Source: Thysanoteuthis rhombus
Lineage: Eukaryota; Mollusca; Cephalopoda; Oegopsida; Thysanoteuthidae
NCBI GenBank assembly: GCA_963457665.1
Contig: OY735231.1
Coordinates: 41,282,524-41,346,523, forward strand
DNA length: 64,000 bases
Direction of reading: 5' to 3'
Notes under the pieces: generated by a model
Told to the model about the DNA's origin: nothing
The model's input: only the letters and a program-made list of their open reading frames with translations
Databases searched by the model: none
Translations under genes and position numbers: made by a program
Shown: one piece after another, positions 53,070-63,747 of the stretch
How positions within the stretch are numbered: the stretch's first letter is position 1
How the letters are laid out: each line of letters opens with the position of its first letter

Positions 53070-53560
53070 CTTCATTAGAAATGTTTGAAGAAACTTATGT
53101 TGAAAGTTATAGAGACAGTTTTGGTCGGCGGTTCTGTACAATTTTTTCCAGTTTTTGAGTTAGTCCGGCTGGTTGGCTATGAATGTAAGTATCACGCGTA
53201 TCAACGGAGCACATTCCAAAATTTACTCCTTATCATGCTTGAAAAAACGAATTTTTTTCCTTTTTTGAAAATTATTCCCTAAAATAAGTTTTACGGAAGG
53301 GTCAATTTTGAACGCGAGTTTATGCTAAATCGATCCTTTAGTTTTTGTCCAGCAGCATTCACACTTGCTTGTTTGGGTTTTGTTTTGTTTTTTGATAATT
53401 TAGACTTTTTATAACGGCTGCCCAACAAATGTGATAGCAGTACCCTAGTCATTGATCGCCCTTTTTTTCGATATTTCAATCAATCCCAACACGGTATGCT
53501 GCCAAAAGGTGTTGGTCACATGACGGTTACTATTGGATAACTGTCTAAACTGTTTGTTTT
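53070..53560 (+). repeat. Dispersed repeat family A, copy 8 (reference copy)
   Basis: The most complete forward copy: AAGAAACTTATGTTGAAAGT, GTTTTTGAGTTAGTCCGGCT, GGTTGGCTATGAATGTAAG, TTTACTCCTTATCATGCTTG, AAAACGAATTTTTTTCC, GTTTATGCTAAATCGATCC, GTCCAGCAGCATTCACACTT, CAACACGGTATGCTGCCAAA, AGGTGTTGGTCACATGACGG and TTACTATTGGATAACTGTCT. I used it as the guide for the order of blocks in the other copies. About 0.49 kb. Confidence 0.85.
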
Positions 53561-53696
53561 TGTTTCTTTTCAAGAAGTCTTAGATAAGAATAGATCGAAA
53601 ATATTCTACGATGAGATAAAAACTGTTTTCACCTTTCTAGATTCGTTTACACTTTCAACGACGAATGGCTGCGATGAACTATTCGGTTCAATGTTA

Positions 53697-53742
53697 AATG
53701 TATGTATGTATGTATGTATGTATGTATGTATGTATGTATGTA
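53697..53742. repeat. (TATG)n microsatellite
   Basis: About 11 perfect tetranucleotide units. Confidence 0.97.
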
Positions 53743-53929
53743 TCATCGTTCTCTGTTTAGACAATTATCGAAAACTGCGCAAACAAGATATTAGTTCACA
53801 AAGGTTAATGATGACCCAAGATTCAATTGTTTTTAATTAATTTATAAAAGAAGTCAATTTGATATTCCATTTCACAGTTCTTCGCCTGTTTCTATTTTAA
53901 TTATTTTTTTCATTTATTTGATTATTCAT

Positions 53930-54005
53930 ATTCAGGTGAGATTGGTTTAGCGATAGGCCGTGGAATCGGTGAGCCGGGTTCAAATACTAGTCAAGACTGT
54001 TTATG
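53930..54005 (+). repeat. tRNA-like SINE head
   Basis: GAGATTGGTTTAGCGATAGG (A-box-like) and GGTGAGCCGGGTTCAAATAC (B box GGTTCAAATAC) are about 35 bp apart, next to a (CT)n tract. Box spacing and sequence fit a tRNA-derived head. Confidence 0.5.
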
Positions 54006-54029
54006 TTCACTTCATGAAAATGCCCTTCG

Positions 54030-54122
54030 AATCCATCTCTCTCTCTCCCTCTCTCTCTCTCTCCCTCTCTCTCTCTCCCTCTCTCTCTCTCTCCCTCTCT
54101 GTCTCTCCCTCTCTCGCTCTCC
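54030..54122. repeat. Imperfect (CT)n tract with CCCT interruptions
   Basis: CT units interrupted by CCCT about every 14-22 bp, starting downstream of the tRNA-like head. Confidence 0.95.
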
Positions 54123-54124
54123 AT

Positions 54125-54360
54125 GGGTGGAATATCAGAGCAACCTTTGGAAAGTAACATCTCAAGAAGGACAACTCATATTCCAAACAGAGGAGTGAAA
54201 AACCCTCAAGGCCCCTTTACACTCAATCCTACGTCTTTCCGGCAGCTCCTATAGCCAAGTTTATGCCAAACATACTGCTCTCTGTTGGGCTACATCAGTG
54301 AGGCTGAGAGGATTATTCCCTCGACGGGTCATTCCATGATCTCCATGCATTTTACCGGAT
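54125..54360. other. Unassigned stretch
   Basis: Nothing recognised. Confidence 0.4.
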
Positions 54361-54364
54361 TAGT

Positions 54365-54648
54365 GCCTAGGAGGGGTCACCACTGCCATTCGATTCTTTA
54401 TCGAGACAGAAGGACGCCCATTATTTAGAGCATTCTTTTTTTTTGCTGCAAGTCATTGCTTAAAGTCTTCTTATCTTTCCTCTGAAAGCATTAAAGTCTG
54501 AGTTTTGTCACATCCCAATCTTATTTATGTACGAGAATAAGTAATTAGGTGTATAACGATATTAGCATCAAATTTACTGCCCTATTCCAAGAGAAATTGA
54601 CTCTGTTCGTGCTTACTGGTCTTTGTTTGAAGTGATGAATTGATCGTT
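54365..54648 (+). repeat. Recent 0.28-kb duplication, copy 1
   Basis: Nearly identical to 58748-59023: CATTCGATTCTTTATCGAGA, CTTATCTTTCCTCTGAAAGC, TTTGTCACATCCCAATCTTA, TATTCCAAGAGAAATT, GCTTACTGGTCTTTGTTTGA. I count only scattered substitutions and a few 1-5-bp indels. The similarity starts at CCTAGGAGGGG and ends at TTGATC; flanks differ. Confidence 0.92.
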
Positions 54649-54649
54649 C

Positions 54650-55085
54650 AGCTCAAGGCCAGTCATGTAGGTTAATATCAACGAATTGATAAAGTTACAT
54701 CCAATGTACGAAGATATTGATTAAATTTCTGTCTCGTCTTATTCTCTGCCAGCGCACAATAACTCAGTTCCTGCTTGATTGAGTTGCATCAGCACTTTGT
54801 AGCAGTGGTGGACCGATGTTCAGTGTCAAGCAGGGTGGTAACTCATGGTGTCACCCCTTCTCTTTTCAGACCATGCTGTCTTCCCAGAATATATAGATTT
54901 TTTTTATATTAATATTACTCATTATTCATCAGGATACTACCATATTATTGAATGTGATGGTGTACGTACTAATCATCTTTAGAATCCAATTTTTCAGTTC
55001 TGACTTGGTGGAAAATATGAGAAAATAAGTATAGGTACCATGAAGAATTATTCATTCAGTATCTCAAAAAACGTGCAATAAAACT
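54650..55085. other. Unassigned stretch
   Basis: Nothing recognised. Confidence 0.4.
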
Positions 55086-55087
55086 AA

Positions 55088-55445
55088 GAAGGGACTAGAC
55101 AGTGCACATCTCTCCTGACGTCATTGTCAGGGGAAGTAATTGTCCATGGATCTGCCCCAAAATTTATTACCTCCTTCTGCAAAATGAAATTCATAGAGAA
55201 CTTTTGGAGATATTGCGTCATGAATATTAAGTCATGAATATTTTAGCAGCATACAATATAAAAAAATAAGATGGTGTCAACCCCTCTCATAAAACTAGAA
55301 AACACTTGGAAAGTGCATAATTGTGCATGGATCATCCCCAAAAGTTTAATCACCACTTCCTTTGCCTATTTTTCACCTTTCTAGAAATATACATTGTAAT
55401 TCATTGATAACTTTTGGAGATATCATGTTGACCGACGGATGTTTT
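55088..55445 (+). repeat. Family D tandem units, copy set 1
   Basis: Two diverged units about 170-200 bp apart: ATTGTCCATGGATCTGCCCC, AACTTTTGGAGATATTG and then ATTGTGCATGGATCATCCCC, AACTTTTGGAGATATCATG, each with CATTCATAGAGAA/AATTCATTGATAA between. The GATCTGCCCAAAAT block is shared with 57915-58330. Confidence 0.6.
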
Positions 55446-55449
55446 ATTA

Positions 55450-55842
55450 AAAAAAAGAATTACCAAGAAACCATATGAAAAATTTTAAGCAGTCATTTCG
55501 GTGACATGCCCTCTAATGGTGTAACCCGGCGTGGGACGCCTTCTGCCCTGCGTGGGTGCATCATTGCTTTCTTGTAACAATGAATATTGAATGCCTTCAA
55601 CAGTTAAAATTAAGAGAAGATTTTGATTTAGATTAAATCAGGGTGTTTGTCAACTCAAACTGGAATTGAGTATTGAAGGGCACGTTTCGAAGCTTTAGTG
55701 GTTAGTAGGAACTCATTGGTGGAATATCTAATTCAAAATGGGCGGTCATTTCCAGTGCTACCATTTTTAGAACGTCTTTGTTATGGAATCAACAAACTTC
55801 GATATCGTCCTTGTATTTAGTTCGTTTGTATTGTATAAACTA
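55450..55842. other. Unassigned stretch
   Basis: It includes a small GC-rich block (CGGCGTGGGACGCCTTCTGC, 55527-55546). Nothing recognised. Confidence 0.4.
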
Positions 55843-55844
55843 GG

Positions 55845-56060
55845 GCAGTTCCCATCCCAAGGGTGCATGTTTAAAAGCTGGATTTTAAGGTGTGTGAAGC
55901 GATCAGCCTCCCATGATGTTTATGGAAAATAATTTTGCGTCCATTGTACGGAATCATGGCTACAAATAGTCGGTTACTTTGCCTTGCCATTCCCAATTAA
56001 GACTTTTTATATCTTAATTTAGATCATTTTTCAAAGTTTAACTTATTAGACTTTGCAGCT
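55845..56060 (+). repeat. Dispersed repeat family E, copy 2
   Basis: See 41045-41255: AAGGGTGCATGTTTAAAAGC, CAGCCTCCCATGATG, ATAATTTTGCGTCCATTGTA, CGGTTACTTTGCCTTGCC and TTTTTATATCTTAATTTAG in the same order. Confidence 0.6.
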
Positions 56061-56329
56061 GATCTAAATAACTTCAAATACGATTCTGGAATGCCTTGAG
56101 TGCTAATGAACATCTCTAACTTCAACTTGGCTAGTTTTCTAAGTAATTGCAGCGCGTACACAGATTCAAATATCTACCTTTTAGAGCAGACATGGACATT
56201 GTAAGAATTTGTACATATAGCAACATATATGTCTTGAAAGCTTCACAGCCTAAAATTCTAAATATTTTGTTAAATATCCAACAATTTATGTTCTTCCTGC
56301 CATTCATTTCCCAATATCTGTTAATGTAA

Positions 56330-56945
56330 TTTATGATATCATATTTAAAAATACTAGTTGATCAGAAAAACTTCTTCGAGTCGATTTTCTACCAATATAT
56401 ACACCCGAAAAATATGACAAAATTATTTAAGATCAAAATTTTAGGCCCAATTATTCACGTCTCAGATCATCTCACTTCCTCTAGTGTTTTGATTTTTTCT
56501 AAAATAGCCTTCAGCGCCTTGATTAATCATCTTTATGATAAAGAAACAATTTCCGGTATCAAATCGATAATTCCAAGTGCAGTTCGTGTTATCCTTGGAT
56601 ATTCTGATCGTATACTTCCATAAAATATATAAAATGGAATAATAATTGTTCTTGAAGGCATCCGAAGGATATGGAATGGAAATGAATCTTTTTGGTCAAA
56701 CAATTTACTGACTAAGACTTCATTTTTTATTTTTATGTCCAAATTTAGTAAAGTTGCTTGCACTCTATTTTGTTCAAACTTAGGTCAAGATCTTTAGGGT
56801 AAAGATCATTACAAGATTTTCCGAATTCTCCTCCATCGTTGAAACAACATAAGAAAATAGCCTGCTCAACTAAACTGATACATATATTTCTTCTGAATAT
56901 ATACTCCCAGCAGGAGTATGAGTCAATCTTTTTTAACATTTTTTT
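56330..56945 (-). pseudogene. Reverse-transcriptase C-terminal fragment of an uncharacterised retroelement
   Basis: Minus strand from 56939: CISLVEQAIFLCCFNDGGEF, CNDLYPKDLDLSLNKI (an IYP-ELEL-like segment that follows the RT catalytic region), then LNLDIKIKNEVLVSKLFDQK and DSFPFHILRMPSRTIIIPFY, IFYGSIRSEYPRITRTALGI, IDLIPEIVSLS and, after a stop, LINQGAEGYF. The pattern FLDL-I-I…LYDKRD-FPF-IVR-P…NIP--IFY--I--E-LRIAR…QG is that of an RT thumb region I associate with uncharacterised RT-containing repeats of cnidarians and molluscs, related to but not clearly the same as Penelope-like RTs. Family name uncertain. Confidence 0.6.
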
Positions 56946-57004
56946 AAATTACTCTCTTATCCTAACAATTATAGGTGAAATATTTGATAGTGTTATCCAA
57001 CAGT

Positions 57005-57330
57005 ATATGCAGTAGTTGTTTATAGAGTACGCTTTACTGTGAGATAGCTTTTCCCTCGATTTTCTTCAGAAAACTAAACTGCTTTGTCATGCTGTCCGAT
57101 GATTGTTCATAGTTTGGTATTTAATGTTCCATTCATCTCTGACAGCTTCATATAGCAGATCATTATTTTCAAATTTTCTCCCAACTAATTTGTCCTTAAT
57201 ATTTGCCCATTTATTCTCTATGGAGTTAAGATATTTTATATGATGGAAAGCGCTTGGGTCATTTTTGCCCAAGAGTCTACAACGAGAAATGCTCAACTTC
57301 ATGCAAAGAGATTTGGCTAAAATCAACGTC
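57005..57330 (-). mobile_element. Tc1-like transposase, C-terminal fragment
   Basis: Minus-strand frame (57326 to 57087) ends HHIKYLNSIENKWANIKDKL, VGRKFENNDLLYEAVRDEWN. This is the LNPIENxWG-LK-KL-GR-F-NxxELYEAVRDEW end of Tc1-type transposases, with the catalytic acidic residue of the DDE triad in the IEN motif (Pro is Ser here). A frameshift then leads to a DSMPRR-like region degraded to GQHDKAV. The DNA-binding and first two catalytic regions are not seen, and no terminal inverted repeat was found. It resembles, but is not close to, the fragment at 28280-28475. Confidence 0.78.
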
Positions 57331-57349
57331 TTTTCTTTTAAATTTCTTT

Positions 57350-57605
57350 TATTTTGCTCTTACGCTGGCAACAACTTCGGTTGTCCCTGCTTGTGCTTCA
57401 CATCTAACTTTACTACTGATTCGGCCCATATGAAATTGACCAATAGGCAACAAGCACCTAAAGCGGCATCATTCACTTGATCTTGTATTATTTATTTTCA
57501 GTTAGCAATAAAAATTGATCCATGCCTTTCCCAGGGGTGTTAGTGCGAAGTAAAGACAAACTGTCCCAGTTGCACTTCGAATTCTGTTCGCTGTGTCCGT
57601 ATTGA
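57350..57605 (+). repeat. Dispersed repeat family F, copy 2
   Basis: See 24255-24560. CTCTTACGCTGGCAACAACT, TCGGTTGTCCCTGCTTGTGC and GGGGTGTTAGTGCGAAGTAA, ACAAACTGTCCCAG in order. It begins just beyond the upstream edge of the Tc1-like fragment. Confidence 0.5.
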
Positions 57606-57910
57606 TACTTGTTTTCCCCTCCGACCTAGATCAGTTTTTTTTTTATTTAATGATAGTGGTGCATTGCAGTTCCATGTGATACTAAATAAAGTTCTCATAT
57701 TTACCTGGATTTGTTACTGCATATGAATCGATATTTTCAAGTCAGTGGCTGTACTAAAACAAAATGGAATTAGTTGACCAACTGACCGAGAAGAGAAGAC
57801 TGAGATAAAATTTTAGTCATTAATACTGTGCAAAATCTATAAAGAACCCAAAAGCGAAATTAAGTCTACCAAGAAATTATCATTAGAAACTGAATGAAAA
57901 ACACTCTCTA
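57606..57910. other. Unassigned stretch
   Basis: Nothing recognised. Confidence 0.4.
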
Positions 57911-57914
57911 AATA

Positions 57915-58330
57915 GCTACAATGGAGGGTAGGTCACTGTGAAGATAGCTAAATCTACCCTAAATGAAATGTATTTTTCCTTTGCCTCTCACACAAAACGT
58001 CATCATAATTCATTGGGACCTTTTTTTGAACTTGTGTGGAATAAAATTTACGAATACATAAATTGTTTTAGAAGTATCTAAAAAAAATTCGAAATTCACC
58101 CTCCTTCAATTCTTTTTACCCATGTTGTACCATTCCAGGAAATTTCGTTAAAAAAATATAGAGATATTATATGAAGGCATAGCTATGGTGCAGGTGAGGT
58201 GACTGTAAAAATACCTCGATCTGCCCAAAATCTTAATAAATTTTCCTGCACCTCATCACCCACCCTTCCACACAATGTCATTCAAGAGAATTTTGGGAAA
58301 TATGTTGAGGAAAAATTGACCATAATTCCA
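57915..58330 (+). repeat. Family D tandem units, copy set 2
   Basis: Two units about 260 bp apart: GGGTAGGTCACTGTGAAGAT, AGCTAAATCTACCC, TTTGCCTCTCACACAAAACG and GCAGGTGAGGTGACTGTAAA, AATACCTCGATCTGCCCAAA, CACCCTTCCACACAATGTCA. GATCTGCCC-AAAATYTWAT is shared with 55140-55170. Confidence 0.6.
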
Positions 58331-58334
58331 CAGT

Positions 58335-58745
58335 TACTATGACAATTGTACCATGAAAGCCAGATCTCGTATTTAACAGATATTCTGCAACGCGTATGAC
58401 TAGCTGGAGAAGGTTAACCTAACCCAAGGAGTCGATGCTTCAGCCTGTATGACATGGTTAGCCGCCTATACACCCGAACGAGGAACCAGGGTTGTGACGT
58501 AAGCATTACACCACTGCTTCTCCTCTGTCGAGGCTTGGCTCGTGGTTAGCTTCTTGGAATGATCCGATCAAAATGATATGTTGTGACAATATAACAAACC
58601 ACAGATAAAGTTAGGGATACAGTAGCATTTCTAAATCCAGAACAAGTGCAAGTCATAGTAGCGGACCAGCCACTATAAGGCTCTTGCTAAGCAGATCTAA
58701 TGGTACTGGCCAGAATATTATGAAGAAGTTCTTCACAAGGTTTGC
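58335..58745. other. Unassigned stretch
   Basis: Nothing recognised; slightly less AT-rich at 58400-58560. Confidence 0.4.
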
Positions 58746-58747
58746 AC

Positions 58748-59024
58748 CTAGGAGGGGACACCATTGCCATTCGATTCTTTATCGAGACAGAAGGACACCT
58801 ATTATTTACCACTTTTTTTTCTACTGCAAGTTATTGCTTAAAGTCTTCTTATCTTTCCTCTGAAAGCATTAAAGTCTGAGTTTTGTCACATCCCAATCTT
58901 ATTTACGTTCATGAATAAGTAATTAGGTATATAACGATATCAGCATCAAATTTACTACCCTATTCCAAGAGAAATTAACTCTATTCGGGCTTACTGGTCT
59001 TTGTTTGAAGTGATGATTTGATCA
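58748..59024 (+). repeat. Recent 0.28-kb duplication, copy 2
   Basis: Direct-orientation partner of 54365-54648, 4.4 kb away. Confidence 0.92.
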
Positions 59025-60365
59025 TATATAGGGTCTACAAATTGAAAACTATCAAAATACTACTCAAAGACAATGGGTAGACTACTGCACTGGTGTAGCC
59101 TTACCTGTCAAAACAGGTTCATTTCTTTCAACATCACGTGTAACCAGAACACGCCATTCAACTCAGATAACAGCATGCAGTTTGTACGAGCTCATGAAGG
59201 ATGCATGCAACGCCTACGGAGAAGAAACAATAACATCAATTTTGAAGGTTCTTGCACGGATCGAAAAAGCCAACAATTCAATTTCTGATTTCTTATTCAT
59301 AGGATGGAGTTGACCAGTCTCACTTGATCCAATCATTTCGAGAAGCTAACTACATACTGCACCGTTTGAACTGATAGGTGAGACTGAGACGGTTGCAACA
59401 CTTGGCTCTTAGATTGATCTGGGCTAGAATAGAAATATTTATGTAATAAATTTACATCTGTTTGCTGATTATCGATACCATTTAAAGATTATCAAATCTG
59501 ACACATCGTTCGTAATATTTATTCAAATGTGTTATGGTGCAACCAACCCCAATCCTGGGTACACTTGCGACACTAATGAGGGTAGGCTACATTTCACTAA
59601 ATGATATTTGCTTTCATCTCAAAATGCATATTATTCTGTAAATATATATTGCTTTATAATTATATCATAGTATTCATAATCAATAGCATAGTATCATTTT
59701 TTTATCAAATAACAGTTATTGAGTTTTGTTTTTGCTGTTTTGAGTCAATGTGCACATGTTAAATACTTCAATATTTCATTGTTAAACTGGAAGGAAGGGA
59801 CAACTTGCAACACAAAAAAGTTCAATTAAACATGTATTTATTGTACAAAACTGTAATGGTTAAAAACTGATTTTTGTCACTATGAATGTGAACTGCGTCC
59901 TTAAGTTTTCCGAAAATCTTTTCAGAACTGTTTCAAAAATAGATTTTTAAATAAGCATAGACATTTTTAAATGGAATATCTAATGAGCTTTCTAAAAGCT
60001 TTTTAAAAACTGATTTTAAACAACTAGTTGCAACTGCCCGTAAACCTAAAAGCCATGAAAAAACATCATCTACAAGGTAGACACACTGACTCTAACCATG
60101 CAATATCAAAAAATCAACGATTCAGAGTAAGTTTCAATTAATTCACGTAAAATGTCAGAACAGTGCGACAAAAATACAGTTCTTGGAAAAGATAACATTC
60201 ATACTTCCAAGACACTTTCTTTTTTTTTCAATAAATGCAACAGCAGATGTTGAATATGCTTTCTGTCCTCCTGGTGGTGTGCGGGGGAACTAACCGTGCA
60301 TTTGCAGTTAGAGTGTCATCACACAGGTGTATTTTGATTGGAGTAATATACACTGTTGCAACTGT
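59025..60365. other. Unassigned stretch
   Basis: AT-rich. It may include upstream untranslated or coding remains of the element that starts at about 60370, but no motif supports this. Confidence 0.35.
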
Positions 60366-60369
60366 CCCT

Positions 60370-61790
60370 TGATGCACCAGTACCCAGTCTCCCCAGCCTT
60401 ACTTTTTTGCTGATAACAACATTAACTATGCTCGATGGCTTCCATTCTAAATCCAAGATCCGAAGAGGATTGAGGCGCAGCATCCAAAAGTGGTTAGAGA
60501 ATCTCACGAGGGGGAACTTGACTGTTCAAGAGTCAGATGTAGATTTTTCTGCAGTCGCTATTGATCAGGCTCATGAAGAACAGTGCTGCCATCTAAGGTG
60601 ATGTGGGGCAGTCAGACTGACCGAACACCCACCAGCTCTGTGAGAAAGGGCGGTAGAAGGTCCGGGGGTGAGCCGTCTAGTTGCAAACTGTGAAGCTGCG
60701 TCAGGAACTAAAGACATGTAGAATGGTAATCTTCACCATGTACAAACAGAGGTTGCTCAAAAAGTGTTTTCTCAGAAAGTGAAAGAACAAGTAATGCACG
60801 AGATAGATGACCCTATTGCGGAAGAATCAAATGATCAATTTGTGTTGGACTCAAAAAATATTGCTGATTCCAGTGCAGCTGAGATGATAGCAGTGCAACA
60901 CGAACGAGGCAAAGGGCGGTTAATCATTGAAGACAGATCTACAGAGAGTTGACTGTCGGTGTTCTTACTAAAAGCTTAACAAGAAGACATTAGCCAATAA
61001 AAGCCATTGTTACAAAAGGCAAAGATGCTGTTAGCAATCAAACTGCTGACATAAACGCTGAAGCACCGTGAAGCCATGAAGAGACAGACACGCATATCTC
61101 CCAACATGACCGGCACGTAGTGACTGAAGGTCACGAATACCTGATGATCGATGCCAATGATACAGACATTGTAGTCATAGTCACTTCTATTATGTTTTCT
61201 TTGATACAACCATGACAAAAATTCAAGATGGATTCCAATACACAGGGTGGTTTCGGCTATACGACCAGAAAAACACGTTGTATCTTCATCTTCCCTGTCT
61301 TCAGTGTATGTGATATTGTGTCAGCCTTCCATAGAGAACATGGAACGTGTGTGATGAGGTCTGGAGCAATCTTGCAAAACTCAGCTAATATTCATCTATG
61401 GTGAGATTTGGGGTGCATTTTCCAGTCACAACTGTAGACGAGACGAAGCTTGATTTATTTGCCAGGAAGACCATATGACTTGACCCTACAAACTCAGGCA
61501 GCACTCAAAGCACAAGCCAGTGCTTCTTAGTGAGCAGATACATGTGAGGCTACGCAGTGTTGAATCAGCCATGAATTCCAAGCCCATCTGACTAGGGATG
61601 GATCAAACTGGACAATGTGGGAATTCTTCTGGTCGTCTCTTGTCGAAAATCGTTCAGAGTTGGCCAAATGTAGATGCACAAAGACAGGTGCTGGAAAGAG
61701 TAAAAACTCCAGGTATGAACTCAGTTGCCCATGTCTATGATGTTTTGCACTGTAGGGGATTATTTTGAATCGCTACATATTTTTCAACAC
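60370..61790 (+). pseudogene. Frameshifted copy of a widespread uncharacterised invertebrate protein family
   Basis: Segments in changing frames: FFADNNINYARWLP (about 60401-60442) and the EAQHPKVVREFHEGEL segment (about 60471-60519), then in the next frame GNLTVQESDVDFSAVAIDQA and HEEQ (60513-60584), a CGAVRLTEHPPAL piece, then FSQKVKEQVMHEIDDPIAEE, SNDQFVLDSKNIADSSAAEM (60767-60886), then YLMIDANDTDIVVIVTSIM (about 61140-61196) and a C-terminal TQAALKAQASAS segment (about 61490-61530). I recognise the order (ADN--YARW, EFHEGNFVV, F-AI-IDQAHEQ, EENSNDLLVLD--D--DSA, TNDTDIVVLA) from multi-copy uncharacterised proteins of corals and molluscs. Function unknown; a PIN-like or transposon-linked role is conjecture. 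No introns seen and about four frameshifts, so dead. Confidence 0.66.
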
Positions 61791-61794
61791 AGAA

Positions 61795-62310
61795 CTGGTT
61801 TCAGTATGATCTAAAATATATAAATGATACAGGAATTACCTTAATTGTACAACCCAATAAATGTGCTGTGAGGGCGAGCTGAAATAACGCTCCAGATGGT
61901 CGCCATCTTGGAAAATTACACCATTTGCTTCAGCATGGCCTGAAAAATGACAAATGACAAAAGACTTCCGTAATCGGAAAGCCAATCAAATTTTACGAGG
62001 CAGGTTATCATTTAAAGAATGGTCCACCTTGAAAAATAGCTATCTTAAAATTCAAATTGGCTGAGATCGTTTTTCATCTGCACATTGACTCAAGTGCCCC
62101 ATGGAGACTGCTCATGACAATTATCCTGCTTGGATCGTCGATTAAATGTTTCTGCCTGAAAGTACTCTTCTATTTCACTGTTAATCGCAAACAACGATAA
62201 AATCAAATTAACATAAAACATTGGCTGCATTCCTGGTCTGCTTTCAAATCTATTTGAGCAAAGTTCAATTGTTTCGTGTGTTTATGTCATTTATAAGATT
62301 TCATGACAAG
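61795..62310. other. Unassigned stretch
   Basis: May hold the 3' untranslated part of the preceding relic; nothing recognised. Confidence 0.35.
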
Positions 62311-62311
62311 A

Positions 62312-62640
62312 TAGTACTCTTTGCCGAGAGCCTAACGAATCCTTGATAATGTTACACAACCTGAACAAAGGAAGTAGGTCTTCATATTAACTTCAGTGGA
62401 ACCAATGTCATATACAACAGATATATTCACGACGAAGACACAACAATCAAAATCAAAAACGCAAAACTAAAAACTAGACCACTACATTCAAATGGGACAA
62501 AGAACCTCCATGGATTCTTAAAAGAAATCAAACAAAGAATCAATTTAGGCTGACAAATTCTGATAGAACAAGCTCAACTTTCACAAACTAAACAATCCCA
62601 TTGGTCCTGAAAAGAAGAGTTCAAAACGAAGCAGATTAAA
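62312..62640 (+). mobile_element. RTE-like LINE fragment, middle part without 3' end
   Basis: Corresponds to the region just after RT motif C: TCTTTGCCGAGAGCCTAACG (LLFAESLT), LHNLNKGSRSSY-like, ATTAACTTCAGTGGAACCAA (INFSGT), TATATTCACGACGAAGACAC, ATCAAAATCAAAAACGCAAA (IKIKNAK), GGGACAAAGAACCTCCATGG, AAAGAAATCAAACAAAGAAT and AGCTCAACTTTCACAAAC. It stops at about 62640, before the YGAETW segment. No GAT tail; a CA/TA microsatellite follows. Truncated at both ends. Confidence 0.75.
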
Positions 62641-62651
62641 ACAGTTTTTAA

Positions 62652-62669
62652 AACTTCACACACACACAC

Positions 62670-62722
<53 letters not shown>
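62652..62722. repeat. (CA)n/(TA)n microsatellite
   Basis: CA units at 62655-62669, then about 25 TA units to 62720. Confidence 0.96.
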
Positions 62723-62724
62723 CG

Positions 62725-63252
62725 TTTTCCTTTGCTGATTGATTCTATTGTATTTCGGACGATTTTCCCTTCCATTTTAGGTGCAATTATTCATTTTTGT
62801 TTGCGTCATTTCAAAGAGGATTAACTTGAAAAAAACAATCGAAAACAAATATTTTTCAATATTATTGATATTTTTATTACAGAAGAATGTCACCAAATTT
62901 TACCAAAATCTTGTCAAAAATTGTATTTAGACTATTACTGGTTTTGAACATTCTTTTTTCTTATTATTCATGGATCATCAAAATATCACAACGTAAACTC
63001 TTGATGGTATATTTCATGGATTCTGAAATAATTTACAAAATCGAAATTAAAATTAACAAAATAACAATCGTTTGGAATTTTCAACTGTACCTTGATGCAA
63101 ATGCGTCGGATACACTACTACTAAAGCTTGAAATGTCATGTACAGAAATCAGGAATATTTCGTCCAAATTCTGTCAGTTTTGAAGCTGTATAGGTATATT
63201 GAAATAATTTTTCCTGTAATGTATCGGGGCCTTTTCGCATTTTCAACTTTTT
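62725..63252. other. Unassigned stretch
   Basis: A 98-codon plus-strand frame (62887-63183) of low complexity (Ile, Lys, Leu-rich) has no recognisable domain. Confidence 0.4.
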
Positions 63253-63254
63253 AT

Positions 63255-63692
63255 TACAAAGTATCAACCAAAACTGTCATCATAGGTTTCTTCAGTTTTT
63301 GAATTGGTCTGGCTTGCTATGTATGCATCTATTATGACTCAGGCCACATATGTGGATTTAAAATGCTGAAAATATGATAATTTGCTCCATACTTTTTAGT
63401 TTAGAGGAAGCTTCTTTTTTTTTATCCACCCCGAAAGGCTTTTTAGTGGAGGATTTAGTTTACAGCTTATGCGAACTTGATCTTTTACTTTGTATCCAGC
63501 TGCATTCATACCTGTTTGGGATTTGTTGGCTTGTTAATGATCATTGTCCAACAAAAGACGAGAAGTAACATATACTTCGATCACCCCTCTTTCCATTTTT
63601 TTCAATTTCTCATATCCCGCATTCTAACAAAACATAGATTTGTCACGTGACGGTTTGTATCGAGTGATTGAGTACACCTGTTTTTACTTTTC
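63255..63692 (+). repeat. Dispersed repeat family A, copy 9
   Basis: AACCAAAACTGTCATCATAG, GTTTCTTCAGTTTTTGAATT, GGTCTGGCTTGCTATGTATG, GTATCCAGCTGCATTCATAC, ACAAAACATAGATTTGTCAC and GTGACGGTTTGTATCGAGTG. Faces the next copy tail to tail. Confidence 0.8.
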
Positions 63693-63747
63693 ATTTGTTT
63701 TTTTCACTGATCAAGAAAAAAGCTACAAATCTCAAATCGCAAGGAAA

